Numbered from the stretch's first letter, positions 49,224-58,131 are shown. The stretch: DNA of 64,000 nucleotides from Pseudomonas petrae (GCF_021728295.1 NZ_JAKJXE010000001.1:186001-250000); one strand, 5' to 3'. A program made the numbers and translations. Notes: a model not told the origin generated them from the letters alone.

Positions 49224-49853
49224 ATGACGTCGGCGCCTCACGCTGAATTGACGGTGCCGACGCTCTACTCGTTCCGCCGCTGCCCCTACGCCATGCGCGC
49301 CCGCATGGCGCTGGGGTATTGCGGCGTACCGGTGAACACGGTGGAAGTCAGCCTCAAGGCCAAACCGGCGGAGATGCTCGAACGCTCACCCAAGGGCACG
49401 GTGCCGGTTCTGGTGCTTGATGACCGGGTGCTGGAGCAGAGTCTCGACATCATGCACTGGGCCCTGGCGCAGCATGACCCGGACGATTGGTCCCTGGCCC
49501 ACGACGTCGACGGGCAGCGGCAGATCGCCGAGCTGATCGCGGAAAACGACAGTACGTTCAAGCAGGATCTGGATCACTACAAATACGCCGTGCGTTATCC
49601 CGAATTCACGCCGGAAGAATACCGCCAGCGGGGTGAGAGATTTCTGCGCAGGCTGAACGAATTACTGGCGTCACGGGACTTTCTGATCAAGGATCGACTG
49701 ACCCTGGCCGACATCGCCATAGCGCCGTTCATACGGCAGTTCTGCGCGGTGGATGCGGACTGGTTCTGGCAAAGCCCCTACCCCAACCTGCAGGGTTGGT
49801 TACAGCGATTTCTCGCATCAGACCTGTTCATCACCGCAATGGCCAAGCGCTGA
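49224..49853 (+). CDS. Glutathione S-transferase family protein
   Basis: 209 residues from the ATG of MTSAPHAELTVPTLYS. A thioredoxin-like N-terminal domain with a Grx-like CPYAMRARMAL site (Cys near 21), the KGTVPVLVLDDRVLEQS cis-Pro and Ser motif that binds glutathione, and a helical C-terminal domain. Two bases after the cyclophilin stop, so probably co-transcribed. The reaction is not predictable; the CPYA site hints at thiol-disulfide or glutathionyl chemistry rather than classical conjugation. Confidence 0.88.
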   Translation: MTSAPHAELTVPTLYSFRRCPYAMRARMALGYCGVPVNTVEVSLKAKPAEMLERSPKGTVPVLVLDDRVLEQSLDIMHWALAQHDPDDWSLAHDVDGQRQIAELIAENDSTFKQDLDHYKYAVRYPEFTPEEYRQRGERFLRRLNELLASRDFLIKDRLTLADIAIAPFIRQFCAVDADWFWQSPYPNLQGWLQRFLASDLFITAMAKR

Positions 49854-49887
49854 TTGCAGCGCGCTGGTACACAGCTACACCACTTCG

Positions 49888-50118
49888 CTACACCACTTCG
49901 AACTGAAAGATCGGCGAAATCATCTCGCTGTGCCGTGGCGGCGGATTGCCGGTGTTGAGCTTCTGCGAGCGCTGCATCTCGACCGCTTCAGCGACCTCGG
50001 TCTTGAACTCCATGCTGCGTGCCACACCGCCCACCGACCCTTCGCCATGGCCGAGTAACGAGCAGCCGTTGTTGATCAGTGCGAAGAACACAATTACCCA
50101 GAAGTTCGCGCCTTTCAC
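49888..50118 (-). CDS. Small putative lipoprotein, unassigned
   Basis: 76 residues, GTG start in a GTGA overlap with the stop of the upstream small gene, which argues for real, coupled translation. The N-terminus MKGANFWVIVFFALINNGCSL looks like a lipoprotein signal with Cys near residue 19, although the lipobox INNGC is imperfect. The mature part has no recognisable domain. I do not recognise the family. Confidence 0.55.
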   Translation of the reverse strand: MKGANFWVIVFFALINNGCSLLGHGEGSVGGVARSMEFKTEVAEAVEMQRSQKLNTGNPPPRHSEMISPIFQFEVV

Positions 50119-50306
50119 GATGCCCGCCCTTCGGACTGAACAGCCGCCCGATTGATTTCAACAGACGCCGTTTGCGTCGACATCTGCGACGCGGCATTGA
50201 GTTGTGGGCTCGTGCTGATGACGGTAACCACTGCGATGAAAACAACATACAACGCGATGGCGGTATAAGCGCCGTGTTTGATTGAATTAAGGATGGCAGT
50301 GGCCAT
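50115..50306 (-). CDS. Small single-pass membrane protein, unassigned
   Basis: 63 residues from the ATG of MATAILNSIKHGAYT, with GGAG 8 nt upstream. One hydrophobic segment (about 14-36, YTAIALYVVFIAVVTVIST) and a polar Ser/Gln/Asn-rich tail. It ends in a GTGA overlap with the small lipoprotein gene, so the two form a coupled pair. An upstream in-frame extension to 50390 lacks a ribosome-binding site. Function unknown. Confidence 0.55.
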   Translation of the reverse strand: MATAILNSIKHGAYTAIALYVVFIAVVTVISTSPQLNAASQMSTQTASVEINRAAVQSEGRAS

Positions 50307-50812
50307 GTTTGCAGCTCCGGGACGTGTCTGTTTCAGGCGCCCAGAATGCTTGAAGTTGTGCGTGTTAAAAAACGATGGCTGGCGATTCAAAAGATCGATG
50401 GGGTTGATTATTTAAGAATTTAATCAGACTGATAGATATCGACGTTATGTCTGCACATCACTCCTACAGGGATTGTGTTTGCTGCCCTACCTGCGGCGTC
50501 TGGACGATGAGCAATCACCCACAGCTTTCCGCGTCCCCAATAATCAACCCACAAAAAAATCCCCATCGCTTATTCAGCAGACGGGGACCAAAGGGGAGGA
50601 ATTCAACGCTTTCGCGAACAAGCTCGCCGACACTTGATGCATGGCCTGACACGCAGTGGTCAGTGGGTCGCATCAACCTGTAGAAGACGAAGTTGCTCGC
50701 GAAAGCGTTTTCCGGTTGTCAAAAAGTTGCAATTCAAATCAGGTTCTTACAAATCCATTCCCCGGCAACGATACGTTCGTTAACGGGGAATGGATTCACT
50801 TCGACGTGCTGT
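50307..50812. other. AT-richer gap with inverted repeats, between small genes
   Basis: 506 bp with no convincing gene. It contains a decayed REP-like inverted pair (arms near 50605-50621 and 50691-50711, AACGCTTTCGCGAAC type) and a long hairpin at 50752-50796. Confidence 0.6.
50752..50796. repeat. Long hairpin next to a small secreted-protein gene
   Basis: AATCCATTCCCCG, GC, AACGA, loop TACGT, TCGTT, AA, CGGGGAATGGATT: an 18-bp stem with one symmetrical internal loop. It ends 17 bp from the stop of the minus-strand gene at 50813. There is no T-run, so it is a terminator-like or RNA-stabilising structure rather than a classical terminator. Confidence 0.6.
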
Positions 50813-50995
50813 TCATTGTTGGATCTTGTGATCCAGAGCGGCATAGAAGTTGGCGCTTTGTTGCAGGTACTTCGGGGTGTAGCTCTGGGTCGAACTGACT
50901 TTTTTGTCGGCGGCTTCGACACTGGCACTGGCAGGCAGAGCAACAGTGGCGGAGATGGCGGACGCGGCGATGATGGAGAAGAGATTGAAGTTCAT
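50813..50995 (-). CDS. Tiny secreted protein, unassigned
   Basis: 60 residues from the ATG of MNFNLFSIIAAS, with GAGG 8 nt upstream. Clear Sec signal peptide (about 1-25, ending LPASA), leaving a mature peptide of about 35 residues (VEAADKKVSSTQSYTPKYLQ...). No cysteines in the mature part. A longer in-frame start at 51097 would bury the signal peptide and is rejected. Family not recognised. Confidence 0.6.
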   Translation of the reverse strand: MNFNLFSIIAASAISATVALPASASVEAADKKVSSTQSYTPKYLQQSANFYAALDHKIQQ

Positions 50996-51127
50996 GATGT
51001 GTGCCTCGGTGTGGTGTGTCGTTTCAAGTCTTGACCGTCGTGGCCGTGGAATGAAAGTTACGCCCGAGGATGTTCTGGAAAAAATCTTTTCTGGCACTAG
51101 CCCTTATCACTTGAATTGATACATCGG

Positions 51128-51154
51128 CTGAGCCCTTGAAAATCAAGGGCTCAG
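51128..51154 (-). terminator. Hairpin downstream of the lactonase gene
   Basis: A perfect 12-bp stem CTGAGCCCTTGA, AAA loop, TCAAGGGCTCAG, about 40 bp beyond the lactonase stop. There is no T-run on the minus strand, so termination would be incomplete or Rho-assisted. Confidence 0.55.
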
Positions 51155-51191
51155 CCTGCGTCAAAGTGTCACTTGGGTACTTGTCTGGGGA

Positions 51192-52361
51192 TCACTTGGC
51201 CGTGAGGAAATGCAAGTCGGACGGCGAATCGAAGTCGACTTTCTGCACGGTGTCGCCCAGCAGGCCGGTTTTCGGGTCAACGCGGACGGTCACGATCTGG
51301 TTGCTCTTCTGGTTGGCGATCAGCACGAAGTGGCCGCTCGGGTCGAAGGCAAACTCGCGGGGCTCTTTGCCTTCCACGGTGCGGCGCTGAACTTCCTTGA
51401 GCTGGGCGTTGGCGGCATCGATGCTGAATACCAGCAGTTCGTTCACTTCGCCACGGTTGGCAACGTAGAGAAATTTGCCGTCTGGCGAAGTGTGCAGGCC
51501 ACCGGCGGCACGGTTTTGCTGACCTTCCTTGTTGGCGAGGTCCACCAACTGCGTGCGCTTGAACACGCCGTCGTGATAATCAAACACCGCCACCTGGGCG
51601 CTCATTTCCATGGTCAGCCAGGCGTGCTTGCCGTCTTTGCTGAAGGTCAGGTGGCGCGGACCGCTGCCCGGTGGCAAATCAACTGCGGGCACTTTCGCCG
51701 GCTGCAGCGGCTGAGGCTGTTTGGCGTCGTAGTTGAAGACGAACATCTTGTCAGCGCCCAGGTCCATGGCGATCAGGTATTTGCCGTCAGGTGTGGGGAC
51801 TGCTGCGTGGACGTGGGACGAAGCCTGACGCTCCGGATTGACCTTGCTCGCTTCGTGGGCCGCGGTCTGCACCACTGGCGCGAGTTTGCCGTCCTTCCCG
51901 ACCGGGACGACCGCCAGCACGCCGCCAGGATCAGGGTGCACGGCGTAGTTGGCGACAAAGAGGAAACGCCCGTCCAGGCTCAGGCTGGAATGGGTAGGCT
52001 CTTCGCCTTTGGTTTCGATCTGATTGAGGAACGACACCGCATGGGTCTTGGGGTCAATGGCGTAGCTGCTGACTTTGCCGACGACGTCGGTCTGGCCCGG
52101 GCCGTTCTCGTTGACCGAGAACAGGTGGCGCTGGTCTTTGGAAAGGGTCAGCCAGGACGGGTTTTCACTTTTGATGACCTGACGCGGCTTGGCGTCGAGC
52201 TGTCCGGTCTGGGTGTTGAAGCCGAAGCGGTAAATGCCTTCGCTGGCGCCGGCGGTGTAGGAACCGACCAGTACGTCGTAATCAGTCATGGGTTTGGCCT
52301 GAACGGAGAGCGCGGAAAGGCTGCTGGCGAGCGCTAACCACGGCAGAAGTCTGGGAGTCAT
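51192..52361 (-). CDS. Exported lactonase-family beta-propeller protein (6-phosphogluconolactonase-like)
   Basis: 389 residues from the ATG of MTPRLLPWLALASS, whose signal peptide ends SVQA. Seven-bladed propeller of the lactonase (YbhE/Pgl) family: VLVGSYTAGASEGIYRF at the start, GPRHLTFSKDGKHAW in the middle and EPREFAFDPSGHFVL near the end. An exported member is unlikely to act on 6-phosphogluconolactone; a periplasmic lactone or sugar-derived substrate is more likely. Flanking genes give no further clue. Confidence 0.85.
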   Translation of the reverse strand: MTPRLLPWLALASSLSALSVQAKPMTDYDVLVGSYTAGASEGIYRFGFNTQTGQLDAKPRQVIKSENPSWLTLSKDQRHLFSVNENGPGQTDVVGKVSSYAIDPKTHAVSFLNQIETKGEEPTHSSLSLDGRFLFVANYAVHPDPGGVLAVVPVGKDGKLAPVVQTAAHEASKVNPERQASSHVHAAVPTPDGKYLIAMDLGADKMFVFNYDAKQPQPLQPAKVPAVDLPPGSGPRHLTFSKDGKHAWLTMEMSAQVAVFDYHDGVFKRTQLVDLANKEGQQNRAAGGLHTSPDGKFLYVANRGEVNELLVFSIDAANAQLKEVQRRTVEGKEPREFAFDPSGHFVLIANQKSNQIVTVRVDPKTGLLGDTVQKVDFDSPSDLHFLTAK

Positions 52362-52783
52362 TGGGCTGTTCTCTTTTTGGAGTTGTTGGCGCGCCGTACA
52401 CGCGGGCATTCACCGGCTATGACAGCGTGTTGCGGAAAGTAGTTGCCGGCTGGGTATCGTGAAATGGCGGGGTGTCGCTCAGCCGGAGTACGCAATAAAT
52501 AGGTAGGAGCCAGCGCCGCAGCATTTCTAAACGACACAGAGCCCTTGTAGGAGCGCGCTTGCCCGCGAATGCGTTGTATCAGCCACTGAATATCTCGCTG
52601 CTCCACCGCAATCGCGGGCAAGCGCGCTCCTACATTTGATCTCGATCCGAAGCTCGGGTCCGCATTGAATTCGAATCTGAACCGGCTCCTACGCAGGATA
52701 GGCGTCGCCCTCTGCATTGATATCACGCGCAGAAGGGTCATCACCCGATATCAGCGATGTCGCCTACATTGATGAGCGCGGGC
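52362..52783. repeat. Gap with a REPIN between the lactonase and DUF5629-like genes
   Basis: 422 bp. A TGTAGGAGCGCGCTTGCC REPIN occupies 52546-52634. The rest contains the lactonase promoter (not identified) and degenerate GTAGGAGCC-type half-sites near 52503 and 52683. Confidence 0.8.
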
Positions 52784-53083
52784 TTACTCCTGCTCGCCCT
52801 CTTCATCCTCGTCAGTCGCTGCAATCCCTTGAAGCACCAGGATGCGGTGGTCGGCGTTGCCGTCGTTGATGACCCAGCTTTGCAACTCGGCATTGAATTC
52901 GGCGGCGTCGATCTGCGCCAACGAGAAGCGCCAGACCTTGCGCTCGCGGCCGTCCATGCTTTCGATCTGGAGCATTTCGTCGAGGGTGAATTCAAAGGCG
53001 TGCAGGCCGTCGATTTCCAGCATGCTGTGGGCGGTCAGCGCGGCCTGGAGTTCAGTGCGCAGGGATTGAGGTGTCGTGGTCAT
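52784..53083 (-). CDS. Small conserved Pseudomonas protein, DUF5629-like
   Basis: 99 residues from the ATG of MTTTPQSLRTELQAAL. Cytoplasmic and acidic, ending in a DEDEEGEQE tail. The motif MLEIDGLHAFEF followed by RKVWRFSLAQIDAAEFN matches what I recall of DUF5629. Function unknown; no operon partner is evident. Confidence 0.7.
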   Translation of the reverse strand: MTTTPQSLRTELQAALTAHSMLEIDGLHAFEFTLDEMLQIESMDGRERKVWRFSLAQIDAAEFNAELQSWVINDGNADHRILVLQGIAATDEDEEGEQE

Positions 53084-53166
53084 GGCAGTCATTCGCATCA
53101 GTGAAAGCGCGAATGATAGGTGAAAAGACGCCGAAGCAGTGGCCTCGGCGCCGATAGAGGGTGAAG

Positions 53167-53574
53167 TCAGTCCCGAATCACTTCCCTAGTGTAATAACGC
53201 GCCGGGATGCCCCAGACGATCAGCGCGATGTGCCAGCGGCGCTCGCCGTGGCGGTCGGAGCTGGCGCCAATCAGCAGGTTGCCGATCACCGCGCCTAAAT
53301 ACGGAATCACCGTCAGCAGGCCAATGTTCAAGGTGTCGGCCACGCCGGCGGTTTTGATCAGCTGTGGCATCCAGAACAGCAGCCCGGTCAGCGCCATGAC
53401 CAGGCACAGGTAAATGCCTGACATCACGCAGGTGGTCGGGTGTTTCCAGATGTCTTTGACGGTCTGTTTGACGACGGGCTTGGCCTCTTTCGCCATGCGC
53501 GCCAGCACCACCTGTTTCTCCTGTTCGCTGAGCCAGGTGGCGTCTTCGATACGGTCCTTGACCCGCCAGAACAC
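53167..53574 (-). pseudogene. Remnant of an MFS transporter (anion:cation symporter family)
   Basis: 135 codons corresponding only to the central loop and about three membrane segments of an ACS-family carrier (DRIEDATWLSEQEKQVV, then IYLCLVMALTGLLFWMPQLIK). The N-terminal half is absent, and the C-terminus breaks off after ALIVWG into an unrelated tail. Its central loop aligns with that of the intact carrier at 54843 (DGPKDVKWMDPVEKQWL) but it is a different paralogue. It sits just after the FAH-family gene, so that operon probably once had its own transporter. Confidence 0.75.
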
Positions 53575-53601
53575 CCAGCAGGAGCACGCGCTCCTGCTGG
53601 G
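53574..53601. terminator. Hairpin after the FAH-family gene
   Basis: A perfect 12-bp stem CCCAGCAGGAGC, ACGC, GCTCCTGCTGGG, 10 bp beyond the FAH-family stop and at the upstream border of the transporter remnant. No T-run follows. It may mark the deletion junction. Confidence 0.5.
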
Positions 53602-53610
53602 TCTGATGCT

Positions 53611-54603
53611 TCAAAGCTGCTTGATGCCACCCGGCTGGAAAACGGCCTCGGCCGGGGCAATGCCGTTGATCAATGGCGCGCCAAATTCGTGCTGGCTGAT
53701 TTCGAATTTGTCCCCCGGTTGCGTCTTGATGCCATCGGCGAACGACAGCGTCGCGGTGCCGAAGAAATGCACGTGCACATCCCCCGGCCGCAGGAACTGG
53801 GCATATTTGAAGTGGTGGTACTCAAGGTTTTCCAGGCTGTGGCACATGTTGGCCTCGCCGCTCAGGAACTCCTTCTCCCACAACACCTGGCCGTCGCGGT
53901 GGATGCGGCTGGTGCCCGCGAGGTTCTGCGGCAGATCGCCAACCCGCAGCTCCGGGCCGAACGAGCAGGCGCGCAGTTTGGAATGGGCGAGGTACAGGTA
54001 GTTCTTGCGCTCCATGATGTGATCGGAGAATTCGTTGCCGATGGCGAAACCCAAACGGTAAGGCTTGCCGTCGTGACCGATCACGTAGAGGCCGCTCAGC
54101 TCGGGCTCTTCGCCGGCGTCTTCGGAGAATGGGGGCTGCGGGAACGACTCGCCCGGACGAATGACGATGCTGCCGTCGCCTTTGTAGAACCACTCCGGCT
54201 GCACGCCTGGCTGACCGGCCGCCGGCTTGCCGCCTTCCAGGCCCCATTTGAAGATGCGCATGGTGTCGGTCATGCCCGCTTCGTCATTCCCCTGCTGATG
54301 CATTTTGTCCCGCGCCGACGCGCTGCCCAGATGGGTCAGACCAGTACCGCTGACCAGCAAGTGGGCGGGATCCGGATGGTCCAGCGGCGGCAGAATCATC
54401 AGATCGGCGCGCAGCTGCGAGTAATCGTGGTTATCACCCAGGCCCAGGCTGTCGACCTGCTCGGCGAGGGAGATCTTCTTGTCGATGGCCGCCAGGGCCA
54501 GATCACGGGTGCTGGTCGCGCCCTGGATTTCGCGCACCAGCGGGCCGTCCACCAGACCGACCCGACGCTGGCCATTGCCCAGCTCGAACTGTACTAAATG
54601 CAT
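53611..54603 (-). CDS. FAH-fold protein of the AraD1/GguC family
   Basis: 330 residues, starting MHLVQFELGNGQRRVGLVDG, the usual opening of AraD1/GguC proteins. Metal and active-site region: GFAIGNEFSDHIMERKNYLYLAHSK near 195-220. Family members act in sugar-acid pathways on 2-keto-3-deoxy acids. Clustered with an IlvD/Edd dehydratase, an MFS carrier and a GntR regulator, it probably takes the keto-deoxy acid made by the dehydratase. The exact reaction is uncertain. Confidence 0.82.
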   Translation of the reverse strand: MHLVQFELGNGQRRVGLVDGPLVREIQGATSTRDLALAAIDKKISLAEQVDSLGLGDNHDYSQLRADLMILPPLDHPDPAHLLVSGTGLTHLGSASARDKMHQQGNDEAGMTDTMRIFKWGLEGGKPAAGQPGVQPEWFYKGDGSIVIRPGESFPQPPFSEDAGEEPELSGLYVIGHDGKPYRLGFAIGNEFSDHIMERKNYLYLAHSKLRACSFGPELRVGDLPQNLAGTSRIHRDGQVLWEKEFLSGEANMCHSLENLEYHHFKYAQFLRPGDVHVHFFGTATLSFADGIKTQPGDKFEISQHEFGAPLINGIAPAEAVFQPGGIKQL

Positions 54604-54743
54604 GGGATTCTCCTGTTTGAATTTTCGAAGACTCCGTAGGCGCCAACGTGTTGGCGATGAACCAGCGCGGTGTCAGTACCGGCGCTTCGCGAATGAATTC
54701 GCGCCTACAGGTTTTGTATCAGTGTCCAGATTTCCACGCCCCA

Positions 54744-54831
54744 TGTAGGAGCGCGCTTGCCCGCGATAGCGATCTGTCTGAAACATCTTCATGTCTGACA
54801 CACCGCCATCGCGGGCAAGCGCGCTCCTACA
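54744..54831. repeat. REPIN between the FAH and MFS genes
   Basis: TGTAGGAGCGCGCTTGCC and its inverted partner, 88 bp overall, lie between two genes transcribed in the same direction. It ends 11 bp after the MFS stop. Confidence 0.9.
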
Positions 54832-54842
54832 GGGGATTTGTG

Positions 54843-56159
54843 TCAGGCTTTGCTCCGCGCGCTGGCGGCAAATTTCGATTCGGGCAAGGCGTGCTTGCGT
54901 TCCAGAACACGGTAGACCACGCCGGTCAGGATCAAACCGCAGATCATCACGCCCGAGAGGAAGTACAAGCCGCTGGCCAGATTACCGGTCAGTTCTTTCA
55001 GCCAGCCGATGACGAAGGGGCCGATGTAACCGCCCAGATTGCCCACCGAGTTGATCAGCGCAATGCCCGCCGCCGCACTGGCGCCGGCGAAGAAACGACC
55101 GGGCAAGGTCCAAAACACTGCCGTGCAGGAAAACAGCGAGAACGCCACCAGTGAGAGCGCCGCCAGTTGCAACACAGGCACCGTCAGGTACGCGCTGAGG
55201 AACAAACCAATGGCGCCGATCACATACAGCACCGCCAAGTGGCCATAGCGGTCATTGAGCCGGTCAGAGCTGCGCGGCACGATCAACAACCCGACGATGC
55301 CAAAGATGTACGGCACGGCAGAGATGAAGCCCGTCGTCAGGTCACTGCCGCCAAACTGTTTGATCAGCGTCGGCAACCACAGGCCGAGGCCATAAATGCT
55401 CAGGGTCACAGGGAGATAGAACAGCGCCAGCAGGAGAACGCGTTTGTCCTTGAGCGCATGCAACGGATTGCCGTGGCGGGTCTGGCCGTATTCTTCCAGG
55501 TCCTTTTTCAGCTCGCCGGCGAGCCATTGTTTCTCGACCGGGTCCATCCATTTCACGTCTTTCGGGCCGTCAGGCAGCCAGCGCAATACCGGCAGGGTCA
55601 GCAGAATCGCCGGCGCGCCGATGCACAGGAACAGCCACTGCCAGCCGTGCAGACCGGCCACCCCTTCCATGCCCAGCAAACCGCCGGAAATCGGGCCGGT
55701 GATCATCATCGCGATGGGTTGGGAAAGGATGAACAGGCCGAGGATCTTGCCGCGATGGCGGACCGGAAACCATTGGGTGATGTAGTACAGAACGCCCGGG
55801 AAGAACCCTGCTTCGGCGGCGCCGAGCAAGAAGCGCATGACATAGAAGCTGGTCGGGCCCTGAATGAAGGCCATGCCCATGGTGATGACGCCCCAGGTGA
55901 CCATGATTCGCGCGAACCAGCGCCGCGCGCCGAAGCGTTCGAGCATCAGGTTGCTGGGGATTTCCAACAGGAAGTAGCCGATGAAGAACAGGCCGGCGCC
56001 CATGCCATAGGCCGCGTCACCGATGCCCACGTCCGCGCCCATGTGCAGCTTGGCGAAGCCGACGGCGGAACGGTCCACATAGGCGATCAGGTACAGCAGG
56101 ATCAGGAAGGGAATGAGTTTCAGGGTGATGCGACGAATAAGCCTGAGTTCCTGGCTCAT
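54843..56159 (-). CDS. MFS transporter, anion:cation symporter family (sugar-acid uptake)
   Basis: 438 residues, 12 predicted membrane segments. The opening LLYLIAYVDRSAVGFAKLHM and the loop GYFLLEIPSNLMLERFGAR are typical of ACS carriers for hexuronates, galactonate and tartrate. I start at the ATG 56159 (MSQELRLI), with AGGA about 10 nt upstream, rather than 56174. AACAAAAA (56177-56184), just before the ribosome-binding site, is a Crc/Hfq-type site. Divergent from the dehydratase gene, with a GntR-type operator between them. Confidence 0.88.
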   Translation of the reverse strand: MSQELRLIRRITLKLIPFLILLYLIAYVDRSAVGFAKLHMGADVGIGDAAYGMGAGLFFIGYFLLEIPSNLMLERFGARRWFARIMVTWGVITMGMAFIQGPTSFYVMRFLLGAAEAGFFPGVLYYITQWFPVRHRGKILGLFILSQPIAMMITGPISGGLLGMEGVAGLHGWQWLFLCIGAPAILLTLPVLRWLPDGPKDVKWMDPVEKQWLAGELKKDLEEYGQTRHGNPLHALKDKRVLLLALFYLPVTLSIYGLGLWLPTLIKQFGGSDLTTGFISAVPYIFGIVGLLIVPRSSDRLNDRYGHLAVLYVIGAIGLFLSAYLTVPVLQLAALSLVAFSLFSCTAVFWTLPGRFFAGASAAAGIALINSVGNLGGYIGPFVIGWLKELTGNLASGLYFLSGVMICGLILTGVVYRVLERKHALPESKFAASARSKA

Positions 56160-56176
56160 GGATGCGGTCCTCATTG

Positions 56177-56184
56177 TTTTTGTT
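56177..56184 (-). promoter_or_regulatory. Crc/Hfq-type A-rich site in the MFS leader
   Basis: AACAAAAA on the minus strand, directly upstream of the Shine-Dalgarno sequence of the sugar-acid carrier gene. Suggests catabolite repression. Confidence 0.4.
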
Positions 56185-56273
56185 ATGGAGCCTGCGGGGA
56201 TCGCCTCTGCCTTCGTGTGCGCATTGCTGCGGATGAAGCCGGCAGGGTCGTCCCTCGGTTGAGATCGACTATA

Positions 56274-56284
56274 TAGTATTACTA
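56274..56284. promoter_or_regulatory. Operator for the FadR-type GntR regulator
   Basis: TAGTATTACTA matches the FadR-subfamily consensus TNGTNNNACNA at every fixed base and is the core of the 13-bp palindrome ATAGTATTACTAT (56273-56285). It lies between the divergent MFS and dehydratase genes, about 105 bp from the dehydratase ATG. Confidence 0.6.
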
Positions 56285-56388
56285 TTTAAGACCACAACTC
56301 TTCCACTCGCGACATTTTCGGCCTATTTTAGTCGGCACCTGCAGCCTTTAGTCTTACAAATAAAGCCCTACAATAAGAGTGCTGATTT

Positions 56389-58131
56389 ATGTCTGATTCC
56401 AATAAGAAACCCACGCTGCGCTCCGCCCAGTGGTTCGGTACCGCCGACAAGAACGGCTTCATGTACCGCAGCTGGATGAAGAACCAAGGCATCGCCGACC
56501 ACCAGTTCCAGGGCAAGCCGATCATCGGCATCTGCAACACCTGGTCCGAACTCACCCCCTGCAACGCCCACTTCCGCACCATCGCCGAACACGTCAAACG
56601 CGGCGTGATCGAAGCCGGTGGTTTCCCGGTTGAATTCCCGGTCTTCTCCAACGGCGAATCGAACCTGCGCCCGACTGCCATGCTGACCCGCAACCTGGCG
56701 AGCATGGACGTTGAAGAAGCGATTCGCGGCAACCCCATCGACGGCGTGGTGCTGCTGACCGGTTGCGACAAGACCACCCCTGCCTTGTTGATGGGCGCTG
56801 CCAGCTGTGACATCCCGGCCATCGTCGTCACCGGCGGGCCGATGCTCAACGGTAAACACAAAGGCAAAGACATCGGCGCCGGCACCATCGTCTGGCAGAT
56901 GCACGAATCCTATAAAGCCGGGCAGATCAGCCTGGATGAATTCCTTTCCGCCGAATCGGGCATGTCGCGCTCGGCCGGTACCTGCAACACCATGGGCACC
57001 GCGTCGACGATGGCGTGCATGGCCGAAGCGCTGGGCACCTCCCTGCCCCACAACGCGGCGATTCCTGCGGTCGACTCTCGCCGTTATGTACTGGCGCATA
57101 TGTCAGGCATGCGGGCTGTGCAGATGGTCAACGAAGACCTGCGTCTGTCGAAGATCCTGACCCGCGAAGCGTTTGAAAACGCCATCCGCGTCAACGCCGC
57201 CATCGGCGGTTCGACCAACGCGGTGATCCACCTCAAGGCCATCGCCGGTCGTATCGGCGTGGACCTTGAGCTGGACGACTGGACCCGCATCGGTCGGGGC
57301 ACGCCAACACTGGTGGACCTGCAGCCTTCCGGGCGTTTCCTGATGGAAGAGTTTTACTACGCCGGCGGCCTGCCTGCCGTGTTGCGTCGTCTGGGCGAGA
57401 ACAACCTGATTCCCCATCCCGACGCCTTGACCGCGAACGGCAAGACGCTGTGGGAAAACGTGCAGAATTCGCCGATCTATGGCGACGATGAAGTGATTCG
57501 CGCCATCGACAATCCGCTGGTGGCCGATGGCGGCATCTGCGTGCTGCGCGGCAACCTTGCGCCGTTGGGCGCGGTGCTCAAGCCGTCCGCCGCCACGCCT
57601 GCGCTGATGAAGCACCGGGGTCGCGCCGTGGTGTTCGAGAACTTCGACATGTACAAGGCGCGCATCAACGATCCGGACCTGGACGTCGACGCAAGCAGCA
57701 TTCTGGTGATGAAGAACTGCGGGCCGAAGGGTTATCCGGGCATGGCCGAAGTCGGCAACATGGGTCTGCCGGCCAAGCTGCTGGCTCAAGGCGTGACCGA
57801 CATGGTGCGGATTTCCGACGCGCGCATGAGCGGCACGGCGTACGGCACGGTGGTTTTGCACGTCGCACCCGAGGCCGCTGCCGGGGGTCCGCTGGCGGTG
57901 GTGCAGGAAGGTGATTTCATCGAACTGGATTGCGCGACCGGCCGCTTGCACCTTGATATTCCGGAAGCGGAACTGGCCGCGCGTCTGGCCGATTGGCAAG
58001 CGCCGCCACAGTTGCTAATCGGCGGATACCGTCAGCTGTACATCGATCATGTGATGCAGGCGGATCAGGGTTGCGACTTCGACTTCCTGGTCGGCATGCG
58101 CGGCTCTGAAGTGCCACGGCATTCTCATTGA
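56389..58131 (+). CDS. IlvD/Edd-family sugar-acid dehydratase, L-arabinonate dehydratase-like
   Basis: 580 residues. Three cysteines at about 58, 126 and 199 (SELTPCN, LTGCDKT, AGTCNTMG) match the Fe-S cluster ligands of pentonate dehydratases, including the spacing of the Rhizobium L-arabinonate enzyme. The length also fits that group rather than IlvD (about 615). It would convert an aldonic acid to a 2-keto-3-deoxy acid. Neighbours: AraD1/GguC protein, MFS carrier and GntR regulator. Galactonate, xylonate or arabinonate cannot be told apart from sequence alone. Confidence 0.85.
   Translation: MSDSNKKPTLRSAQWFGTADKNGFMYRSWMKNQGIADHQFQGKPIIGICNTWSELTPCNAHFRTIAEHVKRGVIEAGGFPVEFPVFSNGESNLRPTAMLTRNLASMDVEEAIRGNPIDGVVLLTGCDKTTPALLMGAASCDIPAIVVTGGPMLNGKHKGKDIGAGTIVWQMHESYKAGQISLDEFLSAESGMSRSAGTCNTMGTASTMACMAEALGTSLPHNAAIPAVDSRRYVLAHMSGMRAVQMVNEDLRLSKILTREAFENAIRVNAAIGGSTNAVIHLKAIAGRIGVDLELDDWTRIGRGTPTLVDLQPSGRFLMEEFYYAGGLPAVLRRLGENNLIPHPDALTANGKTLWENVQNSPIYGDDEVIRAIDNPLVADGGICVLRGNLAPLGAVLKPSAATPALMKHRGRAVVFENFDMYKARINDPDLDVDASSILVMKNCGPKGYPGMAEVGNMGLPAKLLAQGVTDMVRISDARMSGTAYGTVVLHVAPEAAAGGPLAVVQEGDFIELDCATGRLHLDIPEAELAARLADWQAPPQLLIGGYRQLYIDHVMQADQGCDFDFLVGMRGSEVPRHSH

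Noticed and set aside
51128..51154. Riboswitch-like element upstream of the small secreted-protein gene
   Set aside because: It is a simple 12-bp hairpin placed downstream of the convergently read lactonase stop, with no further conserved structure.
53167..53574. Functional small membrane protein
   Set aside because: The sequence corresponds only to the middle of an MFS carrier, with both ends missing, so it is a remnant.
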